34,213 bases of DNA from an uncultured Gemmatimonadota bacterium (GCA_946887295.1 CAMPKP010000019.1:1-34213), one strand, 5' to 3'; numbered from the stretch's first letter, positions 1-8,679 are shown. Notes: generated from the sequence alone by a model not told the origin. A program made the numbers and translations.

Positions 1-2
1 GG

Positions 3-1328
3 CAGAAACACCGCGAAGCGACCGCAGCGGCCGTCCGGAGCAGCCCGGCCGACCTCGAGATCATCCGCGATCCCCTCTGGGACAACATCCGGCTCGACCC
101 GCCGGCGCTGCTGGCGCTCGATACGCCGACGGTGCAGCGCCTGCGGTACGTGCGCCAGGTGGGGCACGCCTTCCTGGTCTATCCCGGGGCCACCCACACC
201 CGGTTCGAGCACGCGCTCGGGGCCTATCATCTCACCCGGCGGGCGCTCGCGGCGCTCGAGGAGCGCGGCGAGCTCGGCCCGGCCACCGATGAGGACCGCC
301 TCGCCGTGCGCATGGCGGCGCTGCTCCACGACGTGGGCCACTACCCGTTCTCCCATGCGCTGGAAGAGGCCGGCTTTCCCTCGCACGAGAAGCTCGGCAT
401 CGCCAAGCTGTCGAGGGGCGAGCTGGGCGATCGCCTGGTCGAGATCGGCGGGGCGGGGTTCGCGGGGACGGTGGGACGGCTGATCGGCGGGACCAGCGAC
501 AGCCCCTTGCAGGGGTTGATCTCCGGCTCGCTGGACCTCGACAAGATCGACTACCTCAGCCGGGACGCCCGGATGTGCGGCGTGCCCTACGGCACGGTGG
601 ACGTGGACCGGCTCCTCTCGTCGCTCACGCTGGTGGAGACCGAGCCGGATCGCTTCGAGGTGGGGGTGCAGGAGAAGGGCGTCAGCGCGCTGGAGTCGCT
701 GCTCTTCTCGAAGTACCAGATGTACCGCAACGTCTACTGGCACCACGCGGTCCGGTCGGCCACCTGCATGTTCAAGCGCGCGGTGCGGGGCGCGGTGGGC
801 CGGGGAGACGTCAGCGTCGAGACGATCGCCGATGCCACCGACGACGGGTTGATGGAGCTGCTCATCAGCCGGGATCGCGACGGCCTCGCGGCGGCCATTC
901 GGGCTCGGCGCCTCTACAAGCGCGCGCTCGATCTGCCGGCGAGCGACGTCCCGGCCGAGGCGCAGCCCTGGGTGGCCGAGGACCCGGCCCTGCTCGAGCG
1001 GGTCGAGGACGCCCTCGCCGCACGGGTGGGCCTGGGACACGGCGAGCTGCTGCTGGACTTTCCGGCGCGGTCCTCCATGCTCGGGGTGGATCTCCCGCTC
1101 CGCACCAGGGGCGGGACCATCGAGCGCCTCACCGACGCAGGCCGCGCTGGACAGCTCGGCCTGCCGCGAGTGGCGGACGAGCTCTACCGCAGCGCCCGCC
1201 GGCTCAGGGTGTTCGTGGCCCGGGCGCCCGAGCGCTCGCTGGACGGATTGCTGGAGCTGCTGACGTGGCCGGCCGAGGAGGTCGCCCGCCGGCTGGCTGA
1301 AGAGGTTTCACTGGTTCGAGGGAGATGA
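3..1328 (+). CDS. HD-domain phosphohydrolase (dGTPase/SAMHD1-like), 5' end outside window
   Basis: This is a metal-dependent HD-superfamily phosphohydrolase of the COG1078 type, related to dNTP triphosphohydrolases; the exact substrate is unknown. The frame is open to the left edge. Codons before the GTG at 132 already encode family sequence (IIRDPLWDNIRLDP, then LLALDTPTVQRLRYVRQVG), so 132 is not the real start and the gene begins outside the window. It continues with the family signature VYPGATHTRFEHALG. The metal-binding HD motif is in LLHDVGHYPFSHALE, and the late Asp motif is LDLDKIDYLSRDA. The C-terminal half is less conserved. The stop overlaps the next start as ATGA (1325-1328), so the downstream DUF411 gene is probably translationally coupled. 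The family is clear; dNTP hydrolysis is inferred. Confidence 0.9.
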   Translation, partial: QKHREATAAAVRSSPADLEIIRDPLWDNIRLDPPALLALDTPTVQRLRYVRQVGHAFLVYPGATHTRFEHALGAYHLTRRALAALEERGELGPATDEDRLAVRMAALLHDVGHYPFSHALEEAGFPSHEKLGIAKLSRGELGDRLVEIGGAGFAGTVGRLIGGTSDSPLQGLISGSLDLDKIDYLSRDARMCGVPYGTVDVDRLLSSLTLVETEPDRFEVGVQEKGVSALESLLFSKYQMYRNVYWHHAVRSATCMFKRAVRGAVGRGDVSVETIADATDDGLMELLISRDRDGLAAAIRARRLYKRALDLPASDVPAEAQPWVAEDPALLERVEDALAARVGLGHGELLLDFPARSSMLGVDLPLRTRGGTIERLTDAGRAGQLGLPRVADELYRSARRLRVFVARAPERSLDGLLELLTWPAEEVARRLAEEVSLVRGR

Positions 1329-1807
1329 CACCGATGATGTCACGACGCACGTTCGTGGGGCAGGCCGCCGGCTTCGGCCTCGCGCTCGCCGGGGGAGAGT
1401 CACTGTGGGCGGCGGTTCGGCCGCAGGGCGCCGACCCGACGATGACCATCTTCATGAGCCCGACCTGCGGCTGCTGCGCCAAGTGGGTGGACCACCTGAA
1501 GTCCGCCGGGTTCAAGACCGTGGTGCACGAAGAGGAGGACATGGACACGGTGAAGGAGAGCCTGGGCGTGCCCCGCGAGATGCGGTCCTGCCACACCGGC
1601 CAGGTGGACAAGTACCTCATCGAGGGCCACGTCCCGGCGGACGACATCCGCAAGCTCCTCGCGGCGAAGCCCAAGGCCGCCGGACTGGCCGCGCCGGGGA
1701 TGCCCGCCAGCTCGCCCGGGATGGCCGTGCCCGGGGAGCCGCACGAGCCCTACGAGGTGCTCCTCTTCCAGCGCGACGGCAAGTCGGAAGTGTTCGCCCG
1801 CCGCTAG
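1325..1807 (+). CDS. DUF411 metal-binding protein with Tat signal
   Basis: This is a small, probably exported protein of the DUF411 family, whose members often accompany copper-handling genes. The N-terminus has a twin-arginine signal (SRRTFVGQAAGFGLALAGG). The mature part begins with a thioredoxin-like, Cys-rich segment, SPTCGCCAKWVDHLKSAGF, followed by MRSCHTGQ with a third conserved Cys and GHVPADDIRKLL, all typical of DUF411. The C-terminal third is a Pro/Gly/Ala-rich tail. Three starts are possible: ATG at 1325, 1334 and 1337. The first overlaps the HD gene stop; the GAGGGAG sequence at 1319-1325 is better spaced for 1334. No copper efflux gene lies next to it, so a role in copper binding is inferred from the family only. 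Confidence 0.88.
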   Translation: MTPMMSRRTFVGQAAGFGLALAGGESLWAAVRPQGADPTMTIFMSPTCGCCAKWVDHLKSAGFKTVVHEEEDMDTVKESLGVPREMRSCHTGQVDKYLIEGHVPADDIRKLLAAKPKAAGLAAPGMPASSPGMAVPGEPHEPYEVLLFQRDGKSEVFARR

Positions 1808-1829
1808 CCGGCGGAGTCTCGCCAGGCCC

Positions 1830-2738
1830 CTACCTCCGGGCGCGCAGCACCAGGGCCCCGGTGAGGGCGGCCAGCGCCAGCCCGACCGCGGCCGTCGCGG
1901 GGCGGCGGTGACTGGGCGGAGGCGAGTAGAGATCCTGCGGTCCGGCGGGTGGCCGCCGGACGTACCGGCCCCGCCGTGGCACCGCCTGCCGGTCGAAGTC
2001 CCGGGCCAGCGCCGTCAGCGCCTCGCGCATGGTGTAGCCGCGCATGGGCCGGCCGTGCCCCGTGGCGGCGATCTCCGGATCCAGATCCGCGAGCAGCTCG
2101 ACTGACTCCCACGCCGAGCGCCAGTCCGGCGTGAAGTACGCCGGGGGTCCGTGCATCTCCGGCCGCTGAGTGAGCGCGGCGAGGATCGACTCCTGCCTGG
2201 TGGTGACGAACGCGTCGCCGGCGATGAGCGCCCGGTCGGTCTCCCGGAACAGCGACACATGGCCGGGTGTGTGGCCCGGCGTGTGAATCCACCGCCAGCC
2301 CTCCATGCCCGGCACGGTTCCATCCGCCGGAAGTGCCCGGACCATCGGCCGGAAATCGAAGGGGCCCCTCGGGAACAGAACCGACGAGACGGCCATCCCC
2401 CCGCCGACCGTCGGATCGGGCGGCGGATAGGCCGCCTGGCCGGTGAGATACGGCAATTCGAGCGGGTGGGCGTAGACCGGCAGGTCCCACCGATCCACCA
2501 GCGTCCCGAGTGAGCCCACGTGATCGAAGTGGCCGTGGGTGAGGACGACGGCGAGCGGCCGCGCGCCGGCCTCGAAGCGATTCTCGGCGGCCCGCATGAT
2601 CGACCCCGCGAACCCCGGCATCCCCGCGTCGATGAGCACCCAGCGGCGATCGCCCGCCCGGGGCTTGCCGAAGAGGAAGAGGTTGACGATCGCGGTGCGC
2701 AGGTAGCCGAGATCGGACGTGATACCGGTGACGTTCAT
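1830..2738 (-). CDS. MBL-fold metallo-hydrolase with C-terminal membrane anchor
   Basis: This is a zinc-dependent metallo-beta-lactamase-fold hydrolase of unknown substrate. Metal ligands are visible in order: THGHFDH (residues 67-73), the HTPGHTPGH segment, AGDAF and ATGHGRP. The middle resembles generic glyoxalase-II-like hydrolases. After the catalytic domain come about 30 basic/Pro-rich residues and a short hydrophobic stretch near the C-terminus (TAAVGLALAALTGALVL) ending in RARR, so it may be tail-anchored. The start is supported by AGGAGG seven bases before the ATG. It converges on the DUF411 gene with only 22 bp between stops. A small hypothetical gene lies 71 bp upstream in the same direction. 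Confidence 0.9.
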   Translation of the reverse strand: MNVTGITSDLGYLRTAIVNLFLFGKPRAGDRRWVLIDAGMPGFAGSIMRAAENRFEAGARPLAVVLTHGHFDHVGSLGTLVDRWDLPVYAHPLELPYLTGQAAYPPPDPTVGGGMAVSSVLFPRGPFDFRPMVRALPADGTVPGMEGWRWIHTPGHTPGHVSLFRETDRALIAGDAFVTTRQESILAALTQRPEMHGPPAYFTPDWRSAWESVELLADLDPEIAATGHGRPMRGYTMREALTALARDFDRQAVPRRGRYVRRPPAGPQDLYSPPPSHRRPATAAVGLALAALTGALVLRARR

Positions 2739-2809
2739 GGACTGCCTCCTGTCTTCCCTGCTGCGGCCAGCCTATGCTCCGGATGGGCCGCGCGCGCTGA
2801 GGTAAGGGA

Positions 2810-3052
2810 TCATCGTCTGCCGATGCGCCGCTCCGGCCCGGCGTAGGCCGGATCCAGCCGGCGGCGCCGCTCGATGGCGGCGTCGCCCGGCACCGCTTCG
2901 GGATCCGCCGGCCGGTGCTCCCTCGCCAGCTCGGGCGCGGACGCGGGATGCCAGCCGTGCGCACCCATGTCCGATGCGCCACCCATGGCCGATTCCGGGG
3001 CCGGTTCGGCAGGGGGGCGGTCGTCGTTCTGGTCACGTGCTCTCGGGGACAT
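2810..3052 (-). CDS. small hydrophilic hypothetical protein
   Basis: This is an 80-residue frame encoding a Pro/Ala/Arg/Glu-rich, soluble, probably disordered protein with no Cys and no hydrophobic segment. It ends in an Arg-rich stretch (PERRIGRR). I do not recognise a family. Support for it being real: a textbook ribosome-binding site, GAGGAGGGAGCA, directly precedes the ATG, and it lies just upstream of the MBL-fold gene in the same direction. Against: low complexity and high GC make chance frames common here. Without it, 2739-3141 would be an unusually long gap for this window. Its upstream region carries a perfect tandem 17-bp repeat (3074-3107). Confidence 0.5.
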   Translation of the reverse strand: MSPRARDQNDDRPPAEPAPESAMGGASDMGAHGWHPASAPELAREHRPADPEAVPGDAAIERRRRLDPAYAGPERRIGRR

Positions 3053-3073
3053 TGCTCCCTCCTCGCTGTCGAT

Positions 3074-3107
3074 GGCAGCCGTGAGATGTCGGCAGCCGTG
3101 AGATGTC
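3074..3107. repeat. perfect tandem 17-bp duplication
   Basis: The 17-mer GGCAGCCGTGAGATGTC occurs twice with no spacer (3074-3090 and 3091-3107). It lies between the divergent starts of the small hypothetical gene (3052, minus) and the GNAT gene (3142, plus), so it could be a pair of regulator half-sites or a recent slippage duplication. Confidence 0.85.
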
Positions 3108-3141
3108 GCATCAACCCTAGGCCGGGCAGCGGCGGAGCGAG

Positions 3142-3636
3142 GTGGCCGGCCTCACATCGGAGACCAATGCCGTGGGCGGGATCGTGACGTGGCGGCCTGA
3201 GCTGCGCGCCGACTTCGAGCGCCTCAACCGCGAGTGGATCGAGCAGTTCTTCGTGGTGGAGGCGGCTGACCTGGAGGCCTTCGAGGATCCCGGAGCCGCG
3301 ATCGTGGCGCCGGGAGGACAGATCTTCTTCGCGATGGAGGGGAGCGAGGTGCGCGGCACCTGTGCCGTCATCCGGCACGACGCGGAGACGTACGAGCTGG
3401 CGAAGATGGCGGTGGCGCCCGCCGCCCGGGGCCGAGGGCACGGTGACCGGCTGGTGGAGGCGGCGGTCGGCTTCGCGCGCGAGGCGGGCGCGCGGCGGCT
3501 CATGCTGGTCTCCAATACCCGTCTCGGTCCCGCGCTCAGCCTCTACCGCAAGCACGGCTTCCGCGACGTGCCGCTGGACCCCCTGATCGGCTATTCCCGG
3601 GCCGACATCCAGCTGGAGCTCCCGCTGGGCCGCTAG
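3142..3636 (+). CDS. GNAT family N-acetyltransferase
   Basis: This is a 164-residue acetyltransferase that would move an acetyl group from acetyl-CoA to an unknown amine. The acetyl-CoA-binding motif A is clear: the strand YELAKMAVAPAARGRGHGDRL contains the R/QxxGxG loop, followed by a helix and LMLVSNTRLGPALSLYRKHGF, the usual motif B region. Length is normal for a single GNAT domain. The start is GTG at 3142 with GGAG a few bases upstream; no better start is seen. Its stop overlaps the stop of the convergent PP2C gene by four bases (palindromic CTAG, 3633-3636). Confidence 0.9.
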   Translation: MAGLTSETNAVGGIVTWRPELRADFERLNREWIEQFFVVEAADLEAFEDPGAAIVAPGGQIFFAMEGSEVRGTCAVIRHDAETYELAKMAVAPAARGRGHGDRLVEAAVGFAREAGARRLMLVSNTRLGPALSLYRKHGFRDVPLDPLIGYSRADIQLELPLGR

Positions 3637-4418
3637 TTCGCCCCGCCGGCCGCGGCCGTGACCGCCGGCTGCTCGCCGGTGTTGCTGTCCACCGACTCGA
3701 TCCGGATGACGATCGCCGTGATGTTGTCGAGGCCGCCCCGCCGGTTGGCCTCGGTGATCATCCGGTCCACCCAGTGCTGGGGGCCGCCGTCCGAGGAGAG
3801 GATCCGGATCAGATGCTCGTCCTCGAGCATGCCGGTGAGCCCGTCGGAGGCGATGAGCAGGATGTCGCCCCGCTCCAGCGTGCCGAAGTAGATGTCGGGG
3901 ACGACGTCGCCGCTCGCCCCCACGCAGCGGGTGATCACGTTGCTGTAGGGGTGGACCCGTGCCTGGTCCGGCGTGAGGAGCCCGGCGTCCACCTGCTCCT
4001 GCACGTAGGAGTGGTCCTTGGTGAGCTGCAGCAGCTGGCCCTCCCGCAGCAGATAGGCTCGGCTGTCACCCACCTGGCCGATCATGTACCGCCGGGGCAT
4101 GAGGACCAGGACCGTCGCCGTCGTCCCCATGCCCCGCTTGTCGTGCTCCGACAGCGTCCGCTCGAATATCGCGTCGTTGGCGGTGCGGATCGCCGTCCGC
4201 ATGCGGTCGCTCGCTTCGGCGTCCGAGAGGCCGCGGAGCGAGCCTATCTCGTGCGAGGTGATTCGCACCGCCATCTCGCTCGCCACCTCGCCGGCCGCGT
4301 GCCCGCCCATCCCGTCGGCCACGATGAACACGCCGCGGTCGGCCAGCATGAGGTAGTTGTCTTCGTTGCCCGAGCGGACGATCCCGACGTCGGTTCGAGC
4401 GGCACAGGTGAAGTGCAC
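3633..4418 (-). CDS. PP2C-family Ser/Thr protein phosphatase (Stp/PrpC type)
   Basis: This is a soluble metal-dependent protein phosphatase of 261 residues that reverses Ser/Thr phosphorylation by Hanks-type kinases. All standard motifs are present in order: VRSGNEDN (Asp20), FIVADGMGGHAAGE (Asp35, Gly36), GDSRAYLLREG, LTKDHSYVQEQ, NVITRCVGA, LLIASDGLTGMLED and GGLDNITAIV. The catalytic Asp residues are intact, so it should be active. It starts 9 bp after the end of the triple-FHA gene on the same strand, almost certainly one operon: a phosphothreonine-binding membrane protein with a phosphatase. No kinase is encoded in this window, so the partner kinase must lie elsewhere. Confidence 0.96.
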   Translation of the reverse strand: MHFTCAARTDVGIVRSGNEDNYLMLADRGVFIVADGMGGHAAGEVASEMAVRITSHEIGSLRGLSDAEASDRMRTAIRTANDAIFERTLSEHDKRGMGTTATVLVLMPRRYMIGQVGDSRAYLLREGQLLQLTKDHSYVQEQVDAGLLTPDQARVHPYSNVITRCVGASGDVVPDIYFGTLERGDILLIASDGLTGMLEDEHLIRILSSDGGPQHWVDRMITEANRRGGLDNITAIVIRIESVDSNTGEQPAVTAAAGGAN

Positions 4419-4427
4419 GAGTTCCCG

Positions 4428-5738
4428 TCAGCTCGAGGTCAGGAGAACGTAGGCGATGACGACGGCGATGGCGGCGATCACGACCAGCATGATCAGCCAC
4501 ACCGGCGGACCACCGGGCTTCGGCGTCGCGGCACGAATCGGACGGCGCGTCACGGGACGAGGCTCGGCCGCCGGCGCCTGGTCCGCCACCACAGCGCTCG
4601 GCTCGGTCGCCCGAGGCGCCTGCCGGGCCCCGCGCGGCTGGGGCTCGTCGTGGGGCTCGAAGAGGGCGGCGACGTCGCCGAAGCGGAGCGTGGTGCCCGG
4701 CGTGAGCGCCGTCTCACCCGTCACCGGCTCACCCTCGACGTAGCTGCCGTTGGTGGAGCCGAGGTCGGTGAGCACCCAGACGTCGTCCCGCCGCTGGAGC
4801 TTGGCGTGGGTGGTACTGACACTGGGATCCGCGATCACGATGTCGTTGTAGTCCGCCCGCCCCACGTTGACGACCGGCAGGGTGATCGGCAGCCTGCGGC
4901 CCCGCAGCTCCCCGCTGCGGACCAGCAGCGACGCGAGCGGAAGGGCGGCCCGGGCCGGGGGAGTCGGCTCCGCCGGCACGGCGAGGGGGAGACCGTGCAT
5001 CGTGTCGGAGAGACGGGCGATCGCGCCGGTCGGCGTGTGCAGCGGTCCTTCCGACGGCACCGGACGCGGGCCCATGGGCGGAGCCGGGGGTGCGGTCTCC
5101 GCGTAGAACCGGAACTCGTCGGTCCCGATCCGGATGATGTCCGCGCGGGCGAGCACATGGCTGCGGCCCACTCGCTTCCCGTTGACGAAGGTGCCGTTCA
5201 CGCTGAGGTCCATCAGCAGGTAGCCCTCGGGGCCGACCTGGATCTCGGCGTGCCTGCGGGAGACGTCGCCTCCGGTCACCACCACGTCCGACACCGCGTC
5301 CCGGCCGAACACCAGCGGCTCGGAGCCCATGGTGTACTCCCGGCCGTCGGTGAGGCAGACGATGCGGCCGCCGCTCGCCCCAGGCGGCCTGGCGGGCTGG
5401 ACCGGCGGAAGGTCGGCGAACGCGCCGGAATCGAACAGCTGGGTGCTCCCCGCCCGCTCGGGGTCCACGGCCAGGATCTCGTGCCCCAGGATCTGGATCT
5501 TGTCGCCGTGGAGCACCGGGGTCGGGTCGGTGCCCAGGCGCACGCCGTTGATGGACACCTCGGCGTCGGCGCCGGCGGTCCGGATGGCCGCCGTGCCCCC
5601 CGCGGTGCCCTGCACGACGGCATGGTGCGGCTGTACCCCCTCACCCTCGAGGACGATGGCGCACCACGGTGCCGAGCCTATGACCGTATCCCCGGTGGCG
5701 ACTGGTATCCGCCGGCCACCGACTTCCAGTTGCATCAT
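4428..5738 (-). CDS. triple-FHA-domain protein with C-terminal membrane anchor
   Basis: FHA domains bind phosphothreonine peptides. I see three. FHA1 (about residues 5-90) is degenerate: it has the NG turn but lacks the usual GR and SxxH residues. FHA2 (about 120-210) is canonical, with VFGRD, SRRHAEI and NGTFVNGKRV. FHA3 (about 265-360) is canonical, with VGRADYND, STTHAKL and LGSTNGSYVEG. A basic/Pro-rich linker leads to a terminal transmembrane helix (WLIMLVVIAAIAVVIAYVLL), so the FHA domains should face the cytoplasm as a membrane-bound phospho-reader. I chose ATG 5738 over the upstream TTG at 5771 because GGGAAG lies just upstream and the FHA1 fold starts immediately. It lies directly upstream of the PP2C gene. 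Confidence 0.93.
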   Translation of the reverse strand: MMQLEVGGRRIPVATGDTVIGSAPWCAIVLEGEGVQPHHAVVQGTAGGTAAIRTAGADAEVSINGVRLGTDPTPVLHGDKIQILGHEILAVDPERAGSTQLFDSGAFADLPPVQPARPPGASGGRIVCLTDGREYTMGSEPLVFGRDAVSDVVVTGGDVSRRHAEIQVGPEGYLLMDLSVNGTFVNGKRVGRSHVLARADIIRIGTDEFRFYAETAPPAPPMGPRPVPSEGPLHTPTGAIARLSDTMHGLPLAVPAEPTPPARAALPLASLLVRSGELRGRRLPITLPVVNVGRADYNDIVIADPSVSTTHAKLQRRDDVWVLTDLGSTNGSYVEGEPVTGETALTPGTTLRFGDVAALFEPHDEPQPRGARQAPRATEPSAVVADQAPAAEPRPVTRRPIRAATPKPGGPPVWLIMLVVIAAIAVVIAYVLLTSS

Positions 5739-5810
5739 CGACCACTTCCCGAAGGCTTGACCGGATGCCAAACGTATCCCGGCCCCCGAGGGCAGGCAAG
5801 CAAAACAGGG

Positions 5811-7592
5811 TCACGCAATCTTGCGGACCTCCTGCCCTCGCAGCTGCAATTGATAGAGCCGCTCGTACAGTCCTCCCTGCGCCAGGAGCTCGCGGTGGGT
5901 GCCCCGCTCCCGGATCTCTCCATGGTGCATGACCAGGATCTCGTCGGCATGGAGGATGGTGCTGAGCCGGTGCGCCACGACCAGGCTGGTGCGGCCGGCC
6001 ATCAGCTCCGCGATGGCCCGCTGGATCTGCGCCTCGGCCTCGGCGTCCACCGAGCTCGTGGCCTCGTCCAGGACCAGGATCCTGGGATCGAGGGCCAGCG
6101 CGCGCGCGAAGCTCAGCAGCTGGCGCTCCCCCACGCTGAGGTTCCGGCCCCGCTCGCCCAGCCTATGCTCATAGCCGGCCGGAAGCCGCTCGATGAACCG
6201 GTCCGCGCCCACCCGTTCGGCCGCGACCTCCGCGGCCTCGCGCGAGATCGGGGCGCCGAGCCTCAGGTTGTGCAGGATATCGCCGGTGAAGAGGAAGAGG
6301 TCCTGCTGCACGAACCCGATCGCCGAGCGCAGCTCGGAGGTCGAGAGGTCGCGGATATCCACGCCGTCCACCGTGATCCGTCCCCGCTCGGGATCGTAGA
6401 ACCGGAGCAGCAGGTTGACGATCGTGGTCTTCCCCGCGCCGGTGTGCCCCACCAGCGCCAGGGTCCGCCCAGGAGAGGCGGTGAGCGTGATGTCCTTGAG
6501 GACCCAGGGGCCGTCGGGCGAGTACCGGAACCAGACCCCCTCGAAGCGGACCTCCCCTCTGACCGGCCGGGGCAGCGACGCCGGGCTCACCGGCTCGCGC
6601 ACCGTGACCGGCTCGTCGAGCAGGGTGAAGATCCGCTCGGAGGACGCCATCGCGCTCTGGAGCAGGTTGAACTTCTCCGAGAGGTCCTGGAGCGGCTGGA
6701 AGAAGCGGCGGGTGTACTGAATGAAGGCCGCGAGCACCCCCACCGTCAGCGTCTCGTCGAGCACCCGCAGTCCGCCGTACCAGAGGAGCAGCGCCATCGC
6801 GACGGCGGTCAGCACTTCCACCACCGGGAAGAAGATGGCGTAGACCCTGATGGACTTGAGGTGGGCGGCCAGATGCTCCCGGTTGAGCTGGGCAAAGCGG
6901 CGGGCGGAGTCGGCCTCCCTGCCGAAGAGCTGGACCACCCGCATGCCCGAGAGCCGCTCCTGCAGAAAGGCGTTCAGCCGGGCGAGGCGGTAGCGGATGT
7001 CCCGGAACGCATCGCGAACCCGGCGGCGGAAGATGGCCGCGGTGAGCCAGACCAGGGGGATCACCGAGAAGGTCACCAGGGCGAGGCGCACGTCGATCAC
7101 CAGCATCATGCCCATGATGGCCACGAGGGTGAAGACGTCGCCGAAGATGGTGACGACGCCCGAGGAGAAGAGCTCGTTCAGCGTCTCGACGTCCGAGGTG
7201 ACCCGCGTCATCAGCCGGCCCACCGGGTTCCGGTCGAAGTAGCTGACGCTGAGCCGCTGCAGGTGGCCGAACAGCTCCATCCTCAGGTCGTACATCACGC
7301 GCTGCCCCACGAAGGCGGTCAGGACCGCGCCGCCGTATTCCGTCACCAGCTCGAGCAGCAGTGTGGCCAGATAGAGCCCCGCCAGCAGGCCGAGCAGGCC
7401 GAGGTCCCTCCGGGGGATGGCCACGTCGAGGGCCCGCTCGGTAAGCCGCGGCCCCACCAGCGCGAGCCCGGACTGGAGCAGGAGCAGCAGCACGGCGCCG
7501 AGCGCGAGCCAGCGATAGGGCCGCAGGTAGCGCAGCAGCCGGCGCAGCAGGGCCGCGTCGTACCTGGCAGGGGTTTCCTGGTCGTCCGTCAT
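5811..7592 (-). CDS. ABC exporter, fused permease and ATPase
   Basis: This is a half-transporter of the ABCB/MsbA-like type, 593 residues, expected to work as a homo- or heterodimer exporting a lipid, drug or peptide. The N-terminal ~330 residues form six hydrophobic helices (ABC transmembrane type 1, with the coupling segment SYFDRNPVGRLMTRVTSDVE). The C-terminal ATPase has Walker A GHTGAGKTT, Q-loop FVQQDLFLF, signature LSVGERQ, Walker B ILVLDEATSSVD and H-loop VVAHRLS, all intact. It begins 7 bp after the stop of the flippase-like gene, so the two are probably co-transcribed and may act on the same lipid-type substrate (inference). Confidence 0.96.
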   Translation of the reverse strand: MTDDQETPARYDAALLRRLLRYLRPYRWLALGAVLLLLLQSGLALVGPRLTERALDVAIPRRDLGLLGLLAGLYLATLLLELVTEYGGAVLTAFVGQRVMYDLRMELFGHLQRLSVSYFDRNPVGRLMTRVTSDVETLNELFSSGVVTIFGDVFTLVAIMGMMLVIDVRLALVTFSVIPLVWLTAAIFRRRVRDAFRDIRYRLARLNAFLQERLSGMRVVQLFGREADSARRFAQLNREHLAAHLKSIRVYAIFFPVVEVLTAVAMALLLWYGGLRVLDETLTVGVLAAFIQYTRRFFQPLQDLSEKFNLLQSAMASSERIFTLLDEPVTVREPVSPASLPRPVRGEVRFEGVWFRYSPDGPWVLKDITLTASPGRTLALVGHTGAGKTTIVNLLLRFYDPERGRITVDGVDIRDLSTSELRSAIGFVQQDLFLFTGDILHNLRLGAPISREAAEVAAERVGADRFIERLPAGYEHRLGERGRNLSVGERQLLSFARALALDPRILVLDEATSSVDAEAEAQIQRAIAELMAGRTSLVVAHRLSTILHADEILVMHHGEIRERGTHRELLAQGGLYERLYQLQLRGQEVRKIA

Positions 7593-7599
7593 CCGCGGG

Positions 7600-8679
7600 C
7601 TACCCGCCGGCCGGCTCGGCGAGCGGTCCCTGGTCGATCGACTTGAGGCCCTGCCGCAGCCAGCCGGAGAACACGATGAAGCCGAAGGCCAGGGTGAAGT
7701 AGGTGAGGGTGAGTCGCCAGATGAGGATGTAGAGCGGCGTGAGCTCCCGCGGCACGTAGGACGACATGACCGCGGCCGAGAGCACCTCGCCGATGCCCGA
7801 CGCGCCTGGCGTGGGCGTGAAGTACAGCAGGAACATCACCAGCGTCTGGACCAGCAGGATGTCCACGAAGTTCGCGTGGATCCCCAGCGCCCGGAGCGCC
7901 ACGTATCCCGCGAGGAGCTTGTTGGCGTGGGACACCGCGGAGAGGACGGTGGACCAGAAGATGGCCAGCCACCCCCGCGGGCTGTTGAAGGCGACCACGC
8001 TCGCGTGGGCCTCGTCGATGCCCTGCCGGAGCCGCTCGAGCCGCTCCGCCACCCGCGTGCTCCGCCGGCCCATGGCCTCCGCGGCCCGGTGGATGAGGTC
8101 CCGCACCAGCCTGGGTGCGAAGATCACCAGCGCCATGAGGACGCCGATCGCCAGGACGATGGTGAGGCTTCCGCGGAAGAGGTCGTAGAGCGACAGTCCC
8201 AGGACGTCCCCGCGCTGCCCCAGCCCCTGGCCGGCGCCGAAGGCCAGCGCCAGCGGCCCCGCGATCGCGAAGAAGAGGATGGTGGACACGAAGCTGATGA
8301 ACGTCGAGGTGACCGCCACCGGGAGCGGGATCCCGTACCGGCGCAGCGTGTACATCGTCATGGGACCCGCGGCCGAGTTGAACGGCGTGAGGAAGCCCGC
8401 CCAGGCGCCCATCCCCCCCGCGAGAATACACCCCTTGAGCGAGGGTTTCGGGTACACGTGGCGGGCGCAGATCCACAGCCGGAGCCCGCCGCCGATCCAG
8501 TCGAGCGAGGCCAGAGCGGCCCCCACGAGCACCCAGCCCCAGTGCACCCGGCCGAGCCCGCGCAGGAAGGCGGGAAGGTCGTTGCCGTACAACAGCGTGA
8601 TCCCGAATCCGGCCATGGACGCCAGGAGCGAGATCTCGAAGCCGCGCAGCAGGAATTTGGGGGTGAGCAGTCGGGGCAT
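7600..8679 (-). CDS. UPF0104/lysylphosphatidylglycerol synthase TM-domain family protein
   Basis: This is a 359-residue polytopic membrane protein of the YbhN/AglD/MprF-flippase-like family. There are about eight hydrophobic segments, the first near residues 12-30, and the family-typical stretch AGGMGAWAGFLTPFNSAAGP, where a conserved Pro-Gly-rich region precedes YTLRRYGIPL. A second typical segment is VMFLLYFTPTPGASGIGE. Family members are linked to lipid or isoprenoid-linked glycolipid translocation; the substrate here is unknown. The start is ATG 8679. A TATCTT element at 8690-8695 (read on the minus strand) would give a very short leader. It is followed at once by the ABC exporter gene. 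Confidence 0.9.
   Translation of the reverse strand: MPRLLTPKFLLRGFEISLLASMAGFGITLLYGNDLPAFLRGLGRVHWGWVLVGAALASLDWIGGGLRLWICARHVYPKPSLKGCILAGGMGAWAGFLTPFNSAAGPMTMYTLRRYGIPLPVAVTSTFISFVSTILFFAIAGPLALAFGAGQGLGQRGDVLGLSLYDLFRGSLTIVLAIGVLMALVIFAPRLVRDLIHRAAEAMGRRSTRVAERLERLRQGIDEAHASVVAFNSPRGWLAIFWSTVLSAVSHANKLLAGYVALRALGIHANFVDILLVQTLVMFLLYFTPTPGASGIGEVLSAAVMSSYVPRELTPLYILIWRLTLTYFTLAFGFIVFSGWLRQGLKSIDQGPLAEPAGG

Noticed and set aside
1804..3555. A 583-codon minus-strand frame over the MBL and GNAT region
   Set aside because: It overlaps the clear MBL-fold gene in another frame and the GNAT gene antisense, with no domain of its own.
3774..7646. A 1290-codon plus-strand open frame antisense to the PP2C, FHA and ABC genes
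   Set aside because: It runs opposite three genes with clear family motifs; its product is Arg/His/Pro-rich low complexity, a usual by-product of high-GC coding on the other strand.
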